Numbered from the stretch's first letter, positions 1 through 7,882 are shown. The stretch is DNA of 11,079 nucleotides from Candidatus Blautia equi (GCA_018064695.1 JAGHUU010000299.1:1-11079); one strand, 5' to 3'. The notes: a model not told the origin generated them from the sequence alone. A program made the numbers and translations.

Positions 1-68
1 CCTGCTGCAAGTACGACTGCAGCGATCTTTTTCACATTGAGATGTATAAAATGCAGTTTGTTTTTCAT
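1..68 (-). CDS. N-terminus of an exported or membrane protein, cut by the left edge
   Basis: Only the first ~22 residues are present, beginning MKNKLHFIHLNVKKIAAVV and then L-A-A. A basic stretch followed by a hydrophobic Ala/Val-rich run looks like the start of a signal peptide or membrane anchor. Two in-frame ATG codons are adjacent (71 and 68); GAGGTG at 81-76 lies 4 bases from the first and 7 from the second, so the second is preferred. It follows the MalG-like permease by 18 bases on the same strand and is therefore probably the fourth gene of the sugar-transport operon. In such operons this place can be taken by an accessory surface protein, a second binding protein or a glycoside hydrolase. 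The visible part is too short to decide. Confidence 0.7.
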   Translation of the reverse strand, partial: MKNKLHFIHLNVKKIAAVVLAA

Positions 69-86
69 CATATTCCACCTCACCCC

Positions 87-986
87 TTAATCCTTCAGAC
101 CGGAGCTTGCCATGGTCTCAAGGATCTGACTCTCAGCAAGAACGAAGGTGAGAATCGGAACTACCATGACTACTACCAGTACCGCAGCACCCTGACCGGT
201 TCGGGCGATACCGCCGCTCTGGATCTGCTGCAGTGCGTATACAAGGGTCTTTCTCTCTTCAGAATAAATGAAGGTAGATGCTCTGTTGTTCCAAAGTGCC
301 TGAACAGAGAAGATGATAACGGTCATCCATGCAGGTTTTACGTTCGGCATAACGATCTGAAGGAAGATCCTCCACTCACCTGCGCCGTCGATCTTAGCTG
401 CCTCGATCAGGGAGGTTGGAAGACCTTCCATGAACTGCTTCATAAGGAAGAGTCCGATCGGGGATGCAAAAGCAGGAATGACGATAGCCCAGTAGGTATC
501 GATCCAGCCCAGCTTGTTAATGATCAGGTAGTTCGGGATAGCGGTAACCATACCGTTGAACATCATAGCAACGGTAACCAGTTTAAAGAAGCCTGCGCCG
601 CCCGGGAAGTCGTACTTGGCAAGTACGAATGCAGCCATGGATCCGAAAAGGAGGGTTCCCATAGTACCTGCCACGGTAATAAATACTGTGTTGAATACGT
701 ATCTGGAGAACGGTACCCAGGATTTACCCATGGTAACAAAGAGGTCCGCAAAGTTGTCCAGTGTTGGTCTCTGGGCAAAGATCTTTGGCGGGAACATGAA
801 CAGCTCATCCAGTGGTTTTAATGCTGCGTTTACGGCATACACGATCGGGAATACCATGACCATGGCTACCAGAGCAAGGAAAATGTATAAAGCAAGGTCA
901 CCTGTGATAGAGCGGTTCGGTTTTCTTCTGCGTATTAACTTTTTACGATATGGTTTTTCGATTTTTTCTTTTTTTGTCTTTGCCAT
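87..986 (-). CDS. Carbohydrate ABC transporter permease, MalG/YtcP type (CUT1)
   Basis: Inner-membrane subunit of an ABC importer for sugars or oligosaccharides; it pairs with the MalF-like permease to form the translocation channel. The 299-residue length is normal for the family. A very basic N-terminus (residues 1-25) is followed by a first membrane helix near 30-52 and about five more. The cytoplasmic EAA loop, which docks onto the ATPase, is seen at about 195-214 (EAAKIDGAGEWRIFLQIVMP). The ATG lies 4 bases after the stop of the preceding permease gene, and a weak AGGA ribosome site sits inside the end of that gene, suggesting coupled translation. The C-terminus LETMASSGLKD, with the closing SGLKD-type tail, is typical of this branch. 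The substrate cannot be read from the sequence. Confidence 0.95.
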   Translation of the reverse strand: MAKTKKEKIEKPYRKKLIRRRKPNRSITGDLALYIFLALVAMVMVFPIVYAVNAALKPLDELFMFPPKIFAQRPTLDNFADLFVTMGKSWVPFSRYVFNTVFITVAGTMGTLLFGSMAAFVLAKYDFPGGAGFFKLVTVAMMFNGMVTAIPNYLIINKLGWIDTYWAIVIPAFASPIGLFLMKQFMEGLPTSLIEAAKIDGAGEWRIFLQIVMPNVKPAWMTVIIFSVQALWNNRASTFIYSEERKTLVYALQQIQSGGIARTGQGAAVLVVVMVVPILTFVLAESQILETMASSGLKD

Positions 987-990
987 AATA

Positions 991-1929
991 TCAGGTTCCT
1001 ACTCTTCTCAACAGTTTCTGAATTAACGTGTTGCAAATGATCATCATCAGGAACAGGATCGTCGCGATTGCGGAAGCGTATCCCATTTCGAATCGGGAGT
1101 AACCATAGTCAAACAGATGGGTTACAACAGTACGTGCTGCATAGTCCGTACTTGGATAACCACAGAGTGCCATGGTAACCTCGCATACGTTAAAGGCCTG
1201 TGTGATGGACATAACCGCACCGAACATAAGCATTGGTCTCATACCCGGAAGGGTGATGTACCAGAGCTCCTGCCAACGGTTCTTGATACCATCCATACAT
1301 CCTGCCTCGATCTGGGATCTGTCGATACCCTGGAGACCTGCTACGAAGGAAAGGAAGCCCTGTCCAAGGGACAGCCACAGGATAACCAGCATACAGATAG
1401 GAAGCATGTACCTGGGATCAATGAGCCAGAGTTTCGGCTGGTCAATGATGCCCCAATCCATGAGGAGTGCATTTACATAACCGTAAGCGTCACCACGGAA
1501 GAATACGGTAAAGATGACGAAACAGTTACCGGCAATGGTAGGTGCGTAGAAGATAACTACGGCTACGCTTCGGATCCAGCGTGGAAGCTCGTTGATGAGC
1601 CATGCAAAAAGGAAGGAAGCGATGTATCCCAGAGGACCGGTGATAACTGCGATCATCAAGGTGTTTTTCAGACCGATGAGGAAGATGTCATCCTCAAGAA
1701 GCAGGCTGATATAGTTCTGAAGACCGATGAATCTCGGACTTTCCAGAATGTTGTAATAGGTAAAGCTGTAATAAATAGAACTCAGCACCGGAAGAATATA
1801 AAACAGGAAGAACACGATTGCGTACGGTGCCAGGAACAAATAGCACATCTTGCTCTTTTTGGCTTTTATCATGGCCACGGAAAGATTATGTTTCCGAAGG
1901 GTCAGATATTTACTGAAATAACCTTTCAT
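991..1929 (-). CDS. Carbohydrate ABC transporter permease, MalF/LplB type (CUT1)
   Basis: Inner-membrane partner of the MalG-like permease in a CUT1 sugar importer. The 312-residue protein has a basic N-terminal ~27 residues, a first membrane helix near 29-51 (LFLAPYAIVFFLFYILPVL) and about six helices overall. An EAA-type loop lies at about 208-228, with EAGCMDG in place of the common EAAxxDG and the conserved ITLPGMRP ending. The start ATG at 1929 has a strong AAAGGAGG ribosome site 5 bases upstream. The gene begins 11 bases after the stop of the solute-binding protein and ends 4 bases before the next permease, so the three are surely one transcript. No ATP-binding subunit is encoded nearby; a shared MsmK-type ATPase encoded elsewhere is the usual solution in Firmicutes. 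Confidence 0.95.
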   Translation of the reverse strand: MKGYFSKYLTLRKHNLSVAMIKAKKSKMCYLFLAPYAIVFFLFYILPVLSSIYYSFTYYNILESPRFIGLQNYISLLLEDDIFLIGLKNTLMIAVITGPLGYIASFLFAWLINELPRWIRSVAVVIFYAPTIAGNCFVIFTVFFRGDAYGYVNALLMDWGIIDQPKLWLIDPRYMLPICMLVILWLSLGQGFLSFVAGLQGIDRSQIEAGCMDGIKNRWQELWYITLPGMRPMLMFGAVMSITQAFNVCEVTMALCGYPSTDYAARTVVTHLFDYGYSRFEMGYASAIATILFLMMIICNTLIQKLLRRVGT

Positions 1930-1940
1930 TCGAACCTCCT

Positions 1941-4880
1941 TTACTCTAACGGCATACCAAACTCGGTTCTCTTCTTCTTGATCTCTTCGTCGATCTTGAT
2001 GGAGTAGTCGATGATGGTCTCACGCGCATCGTCCTTGTCGTTGATAACTTTACGGATCGCGTTGGAGATGTGACGTCCGGTGAAGTATCCACCAGGAACC
2101 TCACGGATACCTACGGTCTGTTCCCACTGTTCGTTAAGGACCTTGATATCCTTTGCGCTCCATGCAAGGTTTGCGAATGCGCTCTTGTTAGCAGTTGCAT
2201 AACGTGCGGAGGATCCGAGGAGTGCCTCGATCTCGCGTCCGAAACGTACCTGTGTATCCTGAGATGCCCACCATTTCATGAATTCCCAGGATTTGTTCTT
2301 CAGATCCTGGCTCTCGGTGGTGATCATCATGGATGCGGAACCGGTAATGAATGCGGAACGGTCGATGGTTCCGTCCGGCTGAGGGGTTCCAGGAATTACG
2401 GTGAAGTCCCAGAGACCGCGGATCTCAGGTGCGGATACCATAAGGGTATTGTAAATGGAGTATGGCATGATACCGATCGGCATCTCACCGGAACGGAAAC
2501 GGCTTACGAAGTCGAATACTACCGGGATACCATAGTCATTGAAATATCTTGTATAGTCGTCAAACGCCTTAACGCCTGCCTCTGTATCAACGGTGGTTCT
2601 GGTTCCGTTCTCGTTGTACATGTCTCCGCCGTACTGGTAAAGCAGTGTGAAGTAGAGAGACAGATCAGGGTAGTTTGCCATAGCTGCGTTGGTTGCAACG
2701 GAAGTGGTACTGCTGCCGGCTGCGGTAGGAATACCAATAGAGAGGTTGTTGCCCTGAATAGTAGGAAGAAGCTCAATGAGTTCTTTCCATGTATTAGGAA
2801 GCTCCAGTCCAAGCTCCTCCATAACGTCCTCACGATAGAACATTACATTGAAGGTCTGGGTCTCAGGAATTCCGTATATGGCGTCATCCAGTCTGTACTG
2901 CTCGTAGGAGCTTGGAGTGAAGTCCTTAAGGACATCCTGCAGATCCGGGAACTGTGCCAGGTTCTCAGCGGAACCACGGAGTGCGTAGTTAACCGGCTGG
3001 TCAGCACCTGCGGAAAGAATTACGTTTGGTCCGCGGCCTGCCATAACGGCGTTCAGCACTGCATCCTGTGCTACTACCTCAACGTTTACCTTGATGCCGG
3101 AATCCGGTGTGAAGGTATCATCGACCATAGCCTTAAGGATGGTACCCTGATCACGACCGGTCAGTACCCATACCTTGATGATGTCATCGGAAGCACCTTC
3201 GTCATATACGTCACCGACTGCATTGTAATCTACAATGAAGGATGCGATGAAGGATTTCACCTCATGTGCTGCTGATGCAAGAATGCCTGCTTTTTCTTTT
3301 TTGTTTTTAACGTCCACACCGCTTACGGTGATGTAGTCAACGTCCATTCTGGTCTCGCTCATACCTAAGGAAGCAGTACCGAGTGCGGTGATGTTATCCT
3401 TAAAGGTGGTGAACTCCAGAGTGATCTTGTTTGGTTTCTGTACGAAACGCTCCAGCTGCTGTGCAATGGTCTGAGCCGTAGCAATGTTGCCGGCCTTCTG
3501 TCCACTGTATGCAACCATGTCATCTACGATCTTGAAGAGTCTCAGGGACTCAAGATCCATAGCCTTGATGACATCAGGATATACCTGCTGGATGTTATAG
3601 TCACGGTACTGGTCAGGGTTTGCGCCTACGTAAACCAGCAGCTGACGGTAGATCTGGTTCAGACGGAAGGTGGAATCCTCAAGAGACTCAAGGATGCCTC
3701 CCAGGGTACCAAGGGTAGCCTCAAGGCGAATGGTGTGATCACCTTTCTCCAGATATACCTGATATGGTGTGCCGCTCTCATCTGCAAGCTCCATGCAGTT
3801 CCAGTCGTTCTCGTATGGGAACGCAACTGCATCCAGCTCTTTGAACGGAACCTCGCCGTCGATCAGAACTCTACGGCAGGAAACGCTTCCACGGTCATAG
3901 TTCTGACGGCCTTTGATCATAAAGTGATAGTAGCCATCCTCCGGAACGCTGAAGTTCCACTCGATCCACTGACCGGAGCTTCTCCATGCGTCACCGCCGG
4001 TGTAGTTCAGAACGGTCTTTGTTACACTGTAAGGGCTGGTGGTAGGTGAAGAACGATCATACTTCGCATAAAGAGAAGGATCGGAACGACGCACAGAATC
4101 TTCTCCCTGAAGGATCTGGCTGTAGGTTCTTCCCTCACCGGATGCCTCAGAACCGCTGCAGGCATCTTTGTACTCTGCATAGGTCTGTTTTGGTGTGATG
4201 GCTTTCAGGGTGAGTCCGCCAATGATCATAGGCTCGTTAACGCCTACAAAGCTGAGGGTGTTCTCTCCCTTTTTGAAATAAAACTCGTATGGCTCGGTAA
4301 TGTAGCCCATGTCGTCCCGGCAGTAAGCGGACTGCCAGTCCAGGATCTCTTTCTGGGAAGGACGAATTTCATTGCCCTGATTGTCCACACGAGGAGCTGC
4401 CGCATCGGTAAAGATTCGGCCGAAGGTCATGTTGGCTGCATCCTCAAAAGGAAGCTCGTCGTTGATGTAAAGAGCACGTTCCACTTTTACACCGCGGGAT
4501 TCTACCGGATAGTAGTCGAGGAGAATGTTATACAAACCCTCTTCAGGGACATCTACGATCCAGCTGACTTTGGAAGTGGAGTCTGTAAACAGACCTTCCT
4601 CTACCTCTTTCACTTCTTCTCCCTCGGAGTATCCAAGAACATCTACTGCGATGTCCTTCTGCGGATAGCTCTTTCCCTCATTCGCATTGGCGTAGATGGT
4701 ATATGTACCTTCACGATTCAGTCCGTCTACGTCAAGAACCAGGTCCTTTCCTTCGTACTTCTCATGAAAATCAGAGATTCCCCTGCGATTCAGCAGGAGG
4801 AGCGCAGCAACGACTACAATGATCACTGCAAGTCCAATCCATATAGACTTTTTTCGAAAAATGCTTTCTTTTCCAATCAT
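1941..4880 (-). CDS. Large membrane-anchored solute-binding protein with carbohydrate-binding-like N-terminal domains
   Basis: Predicted to capture a carbohydrate outside the membrane and hand it to the two permeases. From ATG 4880 the protein has 979 residues, over twice a normal family-1 binding protein. Layout: basic stretch and one membrane helix at about 13-31 (IGLAVIIVVVAALLLL); two beta-rich modules at about 40-230 and 250-390 resembling CBM6/CBM35-type jelly rolls (for example GLYNILLDYYPV, ALYINDELPF and the parallel GYYHFMIKGRQNY, RVLIDGEVPF); a helical linker at about 400-560; and a solute-binding domain at about 565-970 (AIYGIPETQTFNVMFYRED, then P-x-TWKEL, and LKNKSWEFMKWW). There is no lipobox cysteine, so anchoring is by the helix. 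Earlier in-frame ATGs exist at 4973, 4916 and 4904 but lack a ribosome site; 4880 has GGAGG 12 bases upstream, longer than ideal. The choice of start is the uncertain point, not the gene. Confidence 0.9.
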   Translation of the reverse strand: MIGKESIFRKKSIWIGLAVIIVVVAALLLLNRRGISDFHEKYEGKDLVLDVDGLNREGTYTIYANANEGKSYPQKDIAVDVLGYSEGEEVKEVEEGLFTDSTSKVSWIVDVPEEGLYNILLDYYPVESRGVKVERALYINDELPFEDAANMTFGRIFTDAAAPRVDNQGNEIRPSQKEILDWQSAYCRDDMGYITEPYEFYFKKGENTLSFVGVNEPMIIGGLTLKAITPKQTYAEYKDACSGSEASGEGRTYSQILQGEDSVRRSDPSLYAKYDRSSPTTSPYSVTKTVLNYTGGDAWRSSGQWIEWNFSVPEDGYYHFMIKGRQNYDRGSVSCRRVLIDGEVPFKELDAVAFPYENDWNCMELADESGTPYQVYLEKGDHTIRLEATLGTLGGILESLEDSTFRLNQIYRQLLVYVGANPDQYRDYNIQQVYPDVIKAMDLESLRLFKIVDDMVAYSGQKAGNIATAQTIAQQLERFVQKPNKITLEFTTFKDNITALGTASLGMSETRMDVDYITVSGVDVKNKKEKAGILASAAHEVKSFIASFIVDYNAVGDVYDEGASDDIIKVWVLTGRDQGTILKAMVDDTFTPDSGIKVNVEVVAQDAVLNAVMAGRGPNVILSAGADQPVNYALRGSAENLAQFPDLQDVLKDFTPSSYEQYRLDDAIYGIPETQTFNVMFYREDVMEELGLELPNTWKELIELLPTIQGNNLSIGIPTAAGSSTTSVATNAAMANYPDLSLYFTLLYQYGGDMYNENGTRTTVDTEAGVKAFDDYTRYFNDYGIPVVFDFVSRFRSGEMPIGIMPYSIYNTLMVSAPEIRGLWDFTVIPGTPQPDGTIDRSAFITGSASMMITTESQDLKNKSWEFMKWWASQDTQVRFGREIEALLGSSARYATANKSAFANLAWSAKDIKVLNEQWEQTVGIREVPGGYFTGRHISNAIRKVINDKDDARETIIDYSIKIDEEIKKKRTEFGMPLE

Positions 4881-4892
4881 ATTTTTCGCATG

Positions 4893-4897
4893 CCTCC
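4893..4897 (-). promoter_or_regulatory. Ribosome binding site deciding the binding-protein start
   Basis: GGAGG on the minus strand is the only clear Shine-Dalgarno match near the 5' end of the binding-protein gene. It ends 12 bases before ATG 4880, a long but tolerable spacing. The upstream ATG at 4973 would place coding sequence over the -35 element of the divergent regulator promoter, and codons between 4973 and 4917 (TTA, TTG, ATA) differ from the CTG-rich body of the gene. Confidence 0.45.
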
Positions 4898-4976
4898 GTT
4901 TCATGACATTATTCATTTCTGCCAATGTACCCACACTGACAGTTGTCCCTATTGTGCATTTTAACAAAGGCATTTC

Positions 4977-5005
4977 TTGCTTTTCTTACCATTTTTTGCT
5001 ATACT
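4977..5005 (+). promoter_or_regulatory. Candidate sigma-A promoter of the AraC-family regulator gene
   Basis: TTGCTT (4977-4982), a 17-base spacer and TATACT (5000-5005) form a good vegetative promoter. Transcription would begin near 5012, leaving a roughly 100-base AT-rich leader before ATG 5113. Confidence 0.55.
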
Positions 5006-5043
5006 GGATACTGTAATTGCGAAATAAAATGATTGATTCGCCG

Positions 5044-5073
5044 ATTATAAATAAAAATGCATTATTTTACGAA
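5044..5073 (-). promoter_or_regulatory. Candidate promoter of the sugar-transport operon
   Basis: On the minus strand a perfect TATAAT (5049-5044) is preceded at 18 bases by a poor -35, TTCGTA (5073-5068). A good -10 with a weak -35 is what activator-dependent AraC-family targets often show. Predicted start is near 5037, giving a leader of about 155 bases to ATG 4880. Confidence 0.4.
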
Positions 5074-5083
5074 ATTTTTTCGT
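5069..5083. repeat. Short inverted repeat, possible operator
   Basis: ACGAAA (5069-5074), TTT, TTTCGT (5078-5083) is a perfect 6-bp inverted repeat with a 3-base centre. It overlaps the weak -35 of the minus-strand candidate promoter and lies between the regulator and the operon it probably controls. It may bind the AraC-family protein or another regulator; AraC-type sites are more often direct repeats, so this is only a candidate. Confidence 0.35.
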
Positions 5084-5112
5084 TTTTATTAGAAAACACG
5101 CAGGAAATAACT

Positions 5113-6081
5113 ATGAACCCATCAGATTTATACACTCTCACCCCTGAGCAGAAGGCTGCCTACTCTGTTCAGCCGGATCACATCTCTTCTTTTGAGACAA
5201 AAATGCATGACGAATACGAGATCTCCCAGTCCGTAAAGGGGACTTCTCTCCGCTTCTGGCTCAATGACCTGAATGAGGATTTCACCATGCACTGGCAGAC
5301 TACCATCGAGCTGATCCTCCCTGTGGAGAAGGAATATACCGTTGTAGCCAACAACACCAGCTATCATCTGAACCCCGGGGACATCTTCATCATCCCGCCC
5401 GGCATCCCGCATTCCATCAAATCCGTGCCGGAGGGCTATCGGTTCGTCTTTTTATTTGAGATGGACCCCCTCACCAGATTCCAGAATTATCAGCACATCC
5501 GTGCCCTGCTCACAAACCCTTCCATCATCACTGCGGATACCCATCCGGAGCTGTATCCTACAGCCATCTCTCTCATCATGGAGGCTGCCCGTGAGTACTG
5601 GTCACCGGACCGCTATTATAAAGAGCTGATCATCTACTCTATTCTTATGAAGCTTCTGGCTGAATACGGCAATTACCGCATCCACCGCACGGAGAGCATC
5701 AAGGCTCCGACCAATACGCCTCACGAGCTGGCACTGCGCTTAAACCGTGTTTATCAGTATATTGATGACCATCTATCCGAAAATATTCAGCTGGAGGACG
5801 CGGCTAAGATCGCCAACTATTCCATCTACCACTTCTCCAGACTTTTCAAGGAGTCCACAGGTCAGACCTTCTCCGAGTATGTGCGCCATGTCCGCATCAA
5901 GGCTGCCCAGCAGCTTCTGCAGCAGGTGGATACCCAGATCATCTGGATCGCCCACGAGTGCGGCTTTTCCAGTCTCTCCACCTTCAACCGCACCTTCCGC
6001 AGCGTCACCGGCTCCACCCCAAGCGAGTACCGTTCGCTGTGCTCCCTCCCGTCATCACATATGTCACCACCTGAAATCTAA
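5113..6081 (+). CDS. AraC-family transcriptional regulator with N-terminal cupin
   Basis: DNA-binding regulator of 322 residues, probably sensing a sugar and controlling the divergent transport operon. An N-terminal cupin/AraC-binding barrel spans about 45-120, with MHWQTTIELILPVEKEYTVV and LNPGDIFIIPPGIPHSI as the ligand-pocket strands. A helical region at about 145-190 is followed by the C-terminal double helix-turn-helix at about 208-308 (LEDAAKIANYSIYHFSRLFK, then the signature IIWIAHECGFSSLSTFNRTF). The start at 5113 is chosen because AGGAAA (5102-5107) lies just upstream; the frame is open back to a TTG at 5017 and ATG 5029, but those lack ribosome sites and the intervening sequence is AT-rich and promoter-like. 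It ends one base before a long terminator hairpin. Regulation of the neighbouring operon is inferred from the divergent layout. Confidence 0.93.
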   Translation: MNPSDLYTLTPEQKAAYSVQPDHISSFETKMHDEYEISQSVKGTSLRFWLNDLNEDFTMHWQTTIELILPVEKEYTVVANNTSYHLNPGDIFIIPPGIPHSIKSVPEGYRFVFLFEMDPLTRFQNYQHIRALLTNPSIITADTHPELYPTAISLIMEAAREYWSPDRYYKELIIYSILMKLLAEYGNYRIHRTESIKAPTNTPHELALRLNRVYQYIDDHLSENIQLEDAAKIANYSIYHFSRLFKESTGQTFSEYVRHVRIKAAQQLLQQVDTQIIWIAHECGFSSLSTFNRTFRSVTGSTPSEYRSLCSLPSSHMSPPEI

Positions 6082-6082
6082 G

Positions 6083-6165
6083 AGTGGGACAGTGGGACAG
6101 GGACCCGGTTCAATTTTCATTAAGAAAATTGAACCAGGTCCCTGTCCCCCTGTCCCACTTTTTTT
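6083..6165 (+). terminator. Long hairpin with T-run between convergent genes
   Basis: Left arm 6083-6118 and right arm 6124-6159 form a stem of 36 positions with only two mismatches (6106/6136 and 6093/6149) around the loop ATTAA. Seven T residues follow (6159-6165), making an intrinsic terminator for the AraC gene, whose stop lies just before it. The left arm carries a tandem GTGGGACA duplication. On the minus strand the hairpin starts within a few bases of the hydrolase stop but is not followed by a T-run, so termination that way would be weaker. The stem is much longer than a usual terminator and may be a dispersed repeat element serving as one. Confidence 0.85.
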
Positions 6166-7882
6166 ACTGAACGATTCCAAATCCGGAGATGGAGAAGCTC
6201 TTGTCGAAAGAGTCGTCCTCCATTACCACCTGTATCTCATGCCATGCGGCTTCTGTTTCATTCAGGCAGATATATGGGCTGTTGTGTACCCAGCCTACTG
6301 CCAGAGGGTCCAGATGCAGGACCTCTTTTCCGTCTACCAGGACCACTGCCTTTCCAACCTTTGGATCGGCGCTGTCCATCATGACGATGAGTGCTGCGCG
6401 GCAGTGCACCTTCATGGTAAACGGTGCAAAGCTCTCTTTTGTCTCATTTCCCTCATAATACCAGTTAAAGGCAAATTCCGGTGTGCCGATGGCATCCATG
6501 TTTCTCTCCACCAGCTGTTTTGGTCCGCCTGCGGCACCAAAGCTGCCTGCGGCGATCTCCATCTCCGGAAGGGAGTGCTTCTGATCCACCAGTTTTACTT
6601 CTGTGAAGGTGTCTCCGATAGCCGGAACCACTTTTCGATAATCATCATCCTCGTATGCTTTCTCATCCGCCATCACCTGTCTTACCAGATAGAGCATGCA
6701 GTCTGCCATGATGGTATGGCCAAGGTTGGTTGGATGGAATCTGTCATAGAAGAACTGATTTCTGGTCATGATCATCTTCTTCGGATCCAGGAACTGCCAG
6801 GATACGGCATTCTTCACGCTGACTGCCGGGATATTGTAGGCCTCCGCCACAGGGATCAGTCTGTCCTGCAGGTTCCAGTCGTCGGCAAATACCGCAAAGA
6901 GAAGGATCACTGCCGGTGCGTTAGGCGCAAGCAGGATGCGTTTTACCAGAGACTCATAGCAGACACCGCCGGTCTCATCTCCCGCATCGTTTACCGCGAA
7001 CTCCACAACCACCAGGTCGGGCTCCTCCGCATAGTCATTCAGCACGTCCACCTCATAGCGGATCATGCCAAGCTCGGAAGGGGTGCCGCCCACGCCGGCT
7101 TTTATATAGGTAACATTTTCAGGATCCGCACCGGTCAGGGTCAAGAATCCCTCATAGAATTTTCTGGAATAACACTCTTTATTGATAGGCACCGCGCCTG
7201 CACCCTGGGTGATGGAGCCGCCGATGGCTGCGATGGTGACCTTCTCACCCTTCTGCGCCTTCTCGATGACTTTTTTCAGGCGGTACGGATTGCCGTAATG
7301 CATGATGGCTTTCTCGATCATGCCCGCATATTCAGGAGAGGCGGTGTCCACCGGCTTCTCATCCACACACGGCGGTGCGTCAAAGCCCTCATTCAGATAA
7401 AAGCGCACGGAAACCAGCGCTACCATCTTAGGTTTTGCAAAGGAAAAACGGATCTGGCCGGGAATATTTTCCTCGCCGTTCCACGGATGCTCGTCCAGAT
7501 CAAGCACGCGCTCCATGCCGTCGGCCGCACATTCCAGCAGAAGGGTGCTGCCCTTTCCATAGAGATCCTCTTTTCCGTACATCTGGAAGTGGAAGTTTAC
7601 GTTCTCGTTCACGTCCTCAGCCTGAACGGCTTCCACGGTGACGCCGATCTTCTTTACCAGTTTTCTGAAGCCTTCGGTGGTCTCCATAAGCTTCAGCATA
7701 TCCTCATCTGTGATGGATCCCACAAGACGTGCTGCGCTGATCATGCGTCCGCCGTCCATATATAAAAACTGAATATAGGATCCGTCCGGCTGCTCGTTTC
7801 CTGCAACCTGTTTTCTTCTCATAATATAAAAGCTTTTCAGCTTTTTCTCCGGATCCTTTGGTGCTTTGGGTCCAAGTGCCAT
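6164..7882 (-). CDS. SGNH-fold hydrolase (probable esterase) with flanking beta-rich domains
   Basis: Predicted serine hydrolase of the SGNH/GDSL superfamily, probably removing acetyl or other ester groups from a carbohydrate. Of 572 residues, about 215-410 form the catalytic domain: block I IAAIGGSITQG (Ser223, GGS rather than GDS), block II glycine in AGVGGTPSE (264-266), block III VVEFAVND (Asn298) and block V FYDRFHPTNLGH (Asp380, His383). An N-terminal ~200-residue region contains strand-rich stretches (QIRFSFAKPKMVALVSVRFY), and a C-terminal ~150-residue region also looks like a beta-sandwich (KAVVLVDGKEVLHLDPL). No signal peptide is seen, so it probably acts in the cytoplasm on imported substrate. 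ATG 7882 has AAGAGGAGA just upstream. It follows the PHP gene by 25 bases and is last in its operon. The substrate is unknown. Confidence 0.9.
   Translation of the reverse strand: MALGPKAPKDPEKKLKSFYIMRRKQVAGNEQPDGSYIQFLYMDGGRMISAARLVGSITDEDMLKLMETTEGFRKLVKKIGVTVEAVQAEDVNENVNFHFQMYGKEDLYGKGSTLLLECAADGMERVLDLDEHPWNGEENIPGQIRFSFAKPKMVALVSVRFYLNEGFDAPPCVDEKPVDTASPEYAGMIEKAIMHYGNPYRLKKVIEKAQKGEKVTIAAIGGSITQGAGAVPINKECYSRKFYEGFLTLTGADPENVTYIKAGVGGTPSELGMIRYEVDVLNDYAEEPDLVVVEFAVNDAGDETGGVCYESLVKRILLAPNAPAVILLFAVFADDWNLQDRLIPVAEAYNIPAVSVKNAVSWQFLDPKKMIMTRNQFFYDRFHPTNLGHTIMADCMLYLVRQVMADEKAYEDDDYRKVVPAIGDTFTEVKLVDQKHSLPEMEIAAGSFGAAGGPKQLVERNMDAIGTPEFAFNWYYEGNETKESFAPFTMKVHCRAALIVMMDSADPKVGKAVVLVDGKEVLHLDPLAVGWVHNSPYICLNETEAAWHEIQVVMEDDSFDKSFSISGFGIVQ

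Noticed and set aside
42..821. Open frame of 259 codons on the plus strand
   Set aside because: It runs antisense through the MalG-like permease, has no ribosome site and gives a protein without a recognisable pattern; it is a shadow of the real gene.
2070..3275. Open frame of 401 codons on the plus strand
   Set aside because: It lies entirely antisense to the solute-binding protein gene; the translation is rich in Cys and Val and lacks any domain pattern.
5017..5112. N-terminal extension of the AraC protein from TTG 5017 or ATG 5029
   Set aside because: No ribosome site precedes either codon, the sequence is AT-rich and carries the candidate operon promoter and inverted repeat, while ATG 5113 has AGGAAA upstream.
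6083..6100. CRISPR-like repeat suggested by the tandem GTGGGACA units
   Set aside because: Only two abutting copies exist with no spacers, and both belong to one arm of the hairpin.
6083..6165. Hairpin as a full two-way terminator
   Set aside because: The T-run follows the stem only in the plus direction; after the stem on the minus strand the sequence is mixed, so efficient termination of the hydrolase transcript there is not supported.
5747..7765. Open frame of 672 codons on the plus strand
   Set aside because: It crosses the end of the AraC gene out of frame, reads through the terminator hairpin and continues antisense to the SGNH hydrolase, so it is not a gene despite its length.
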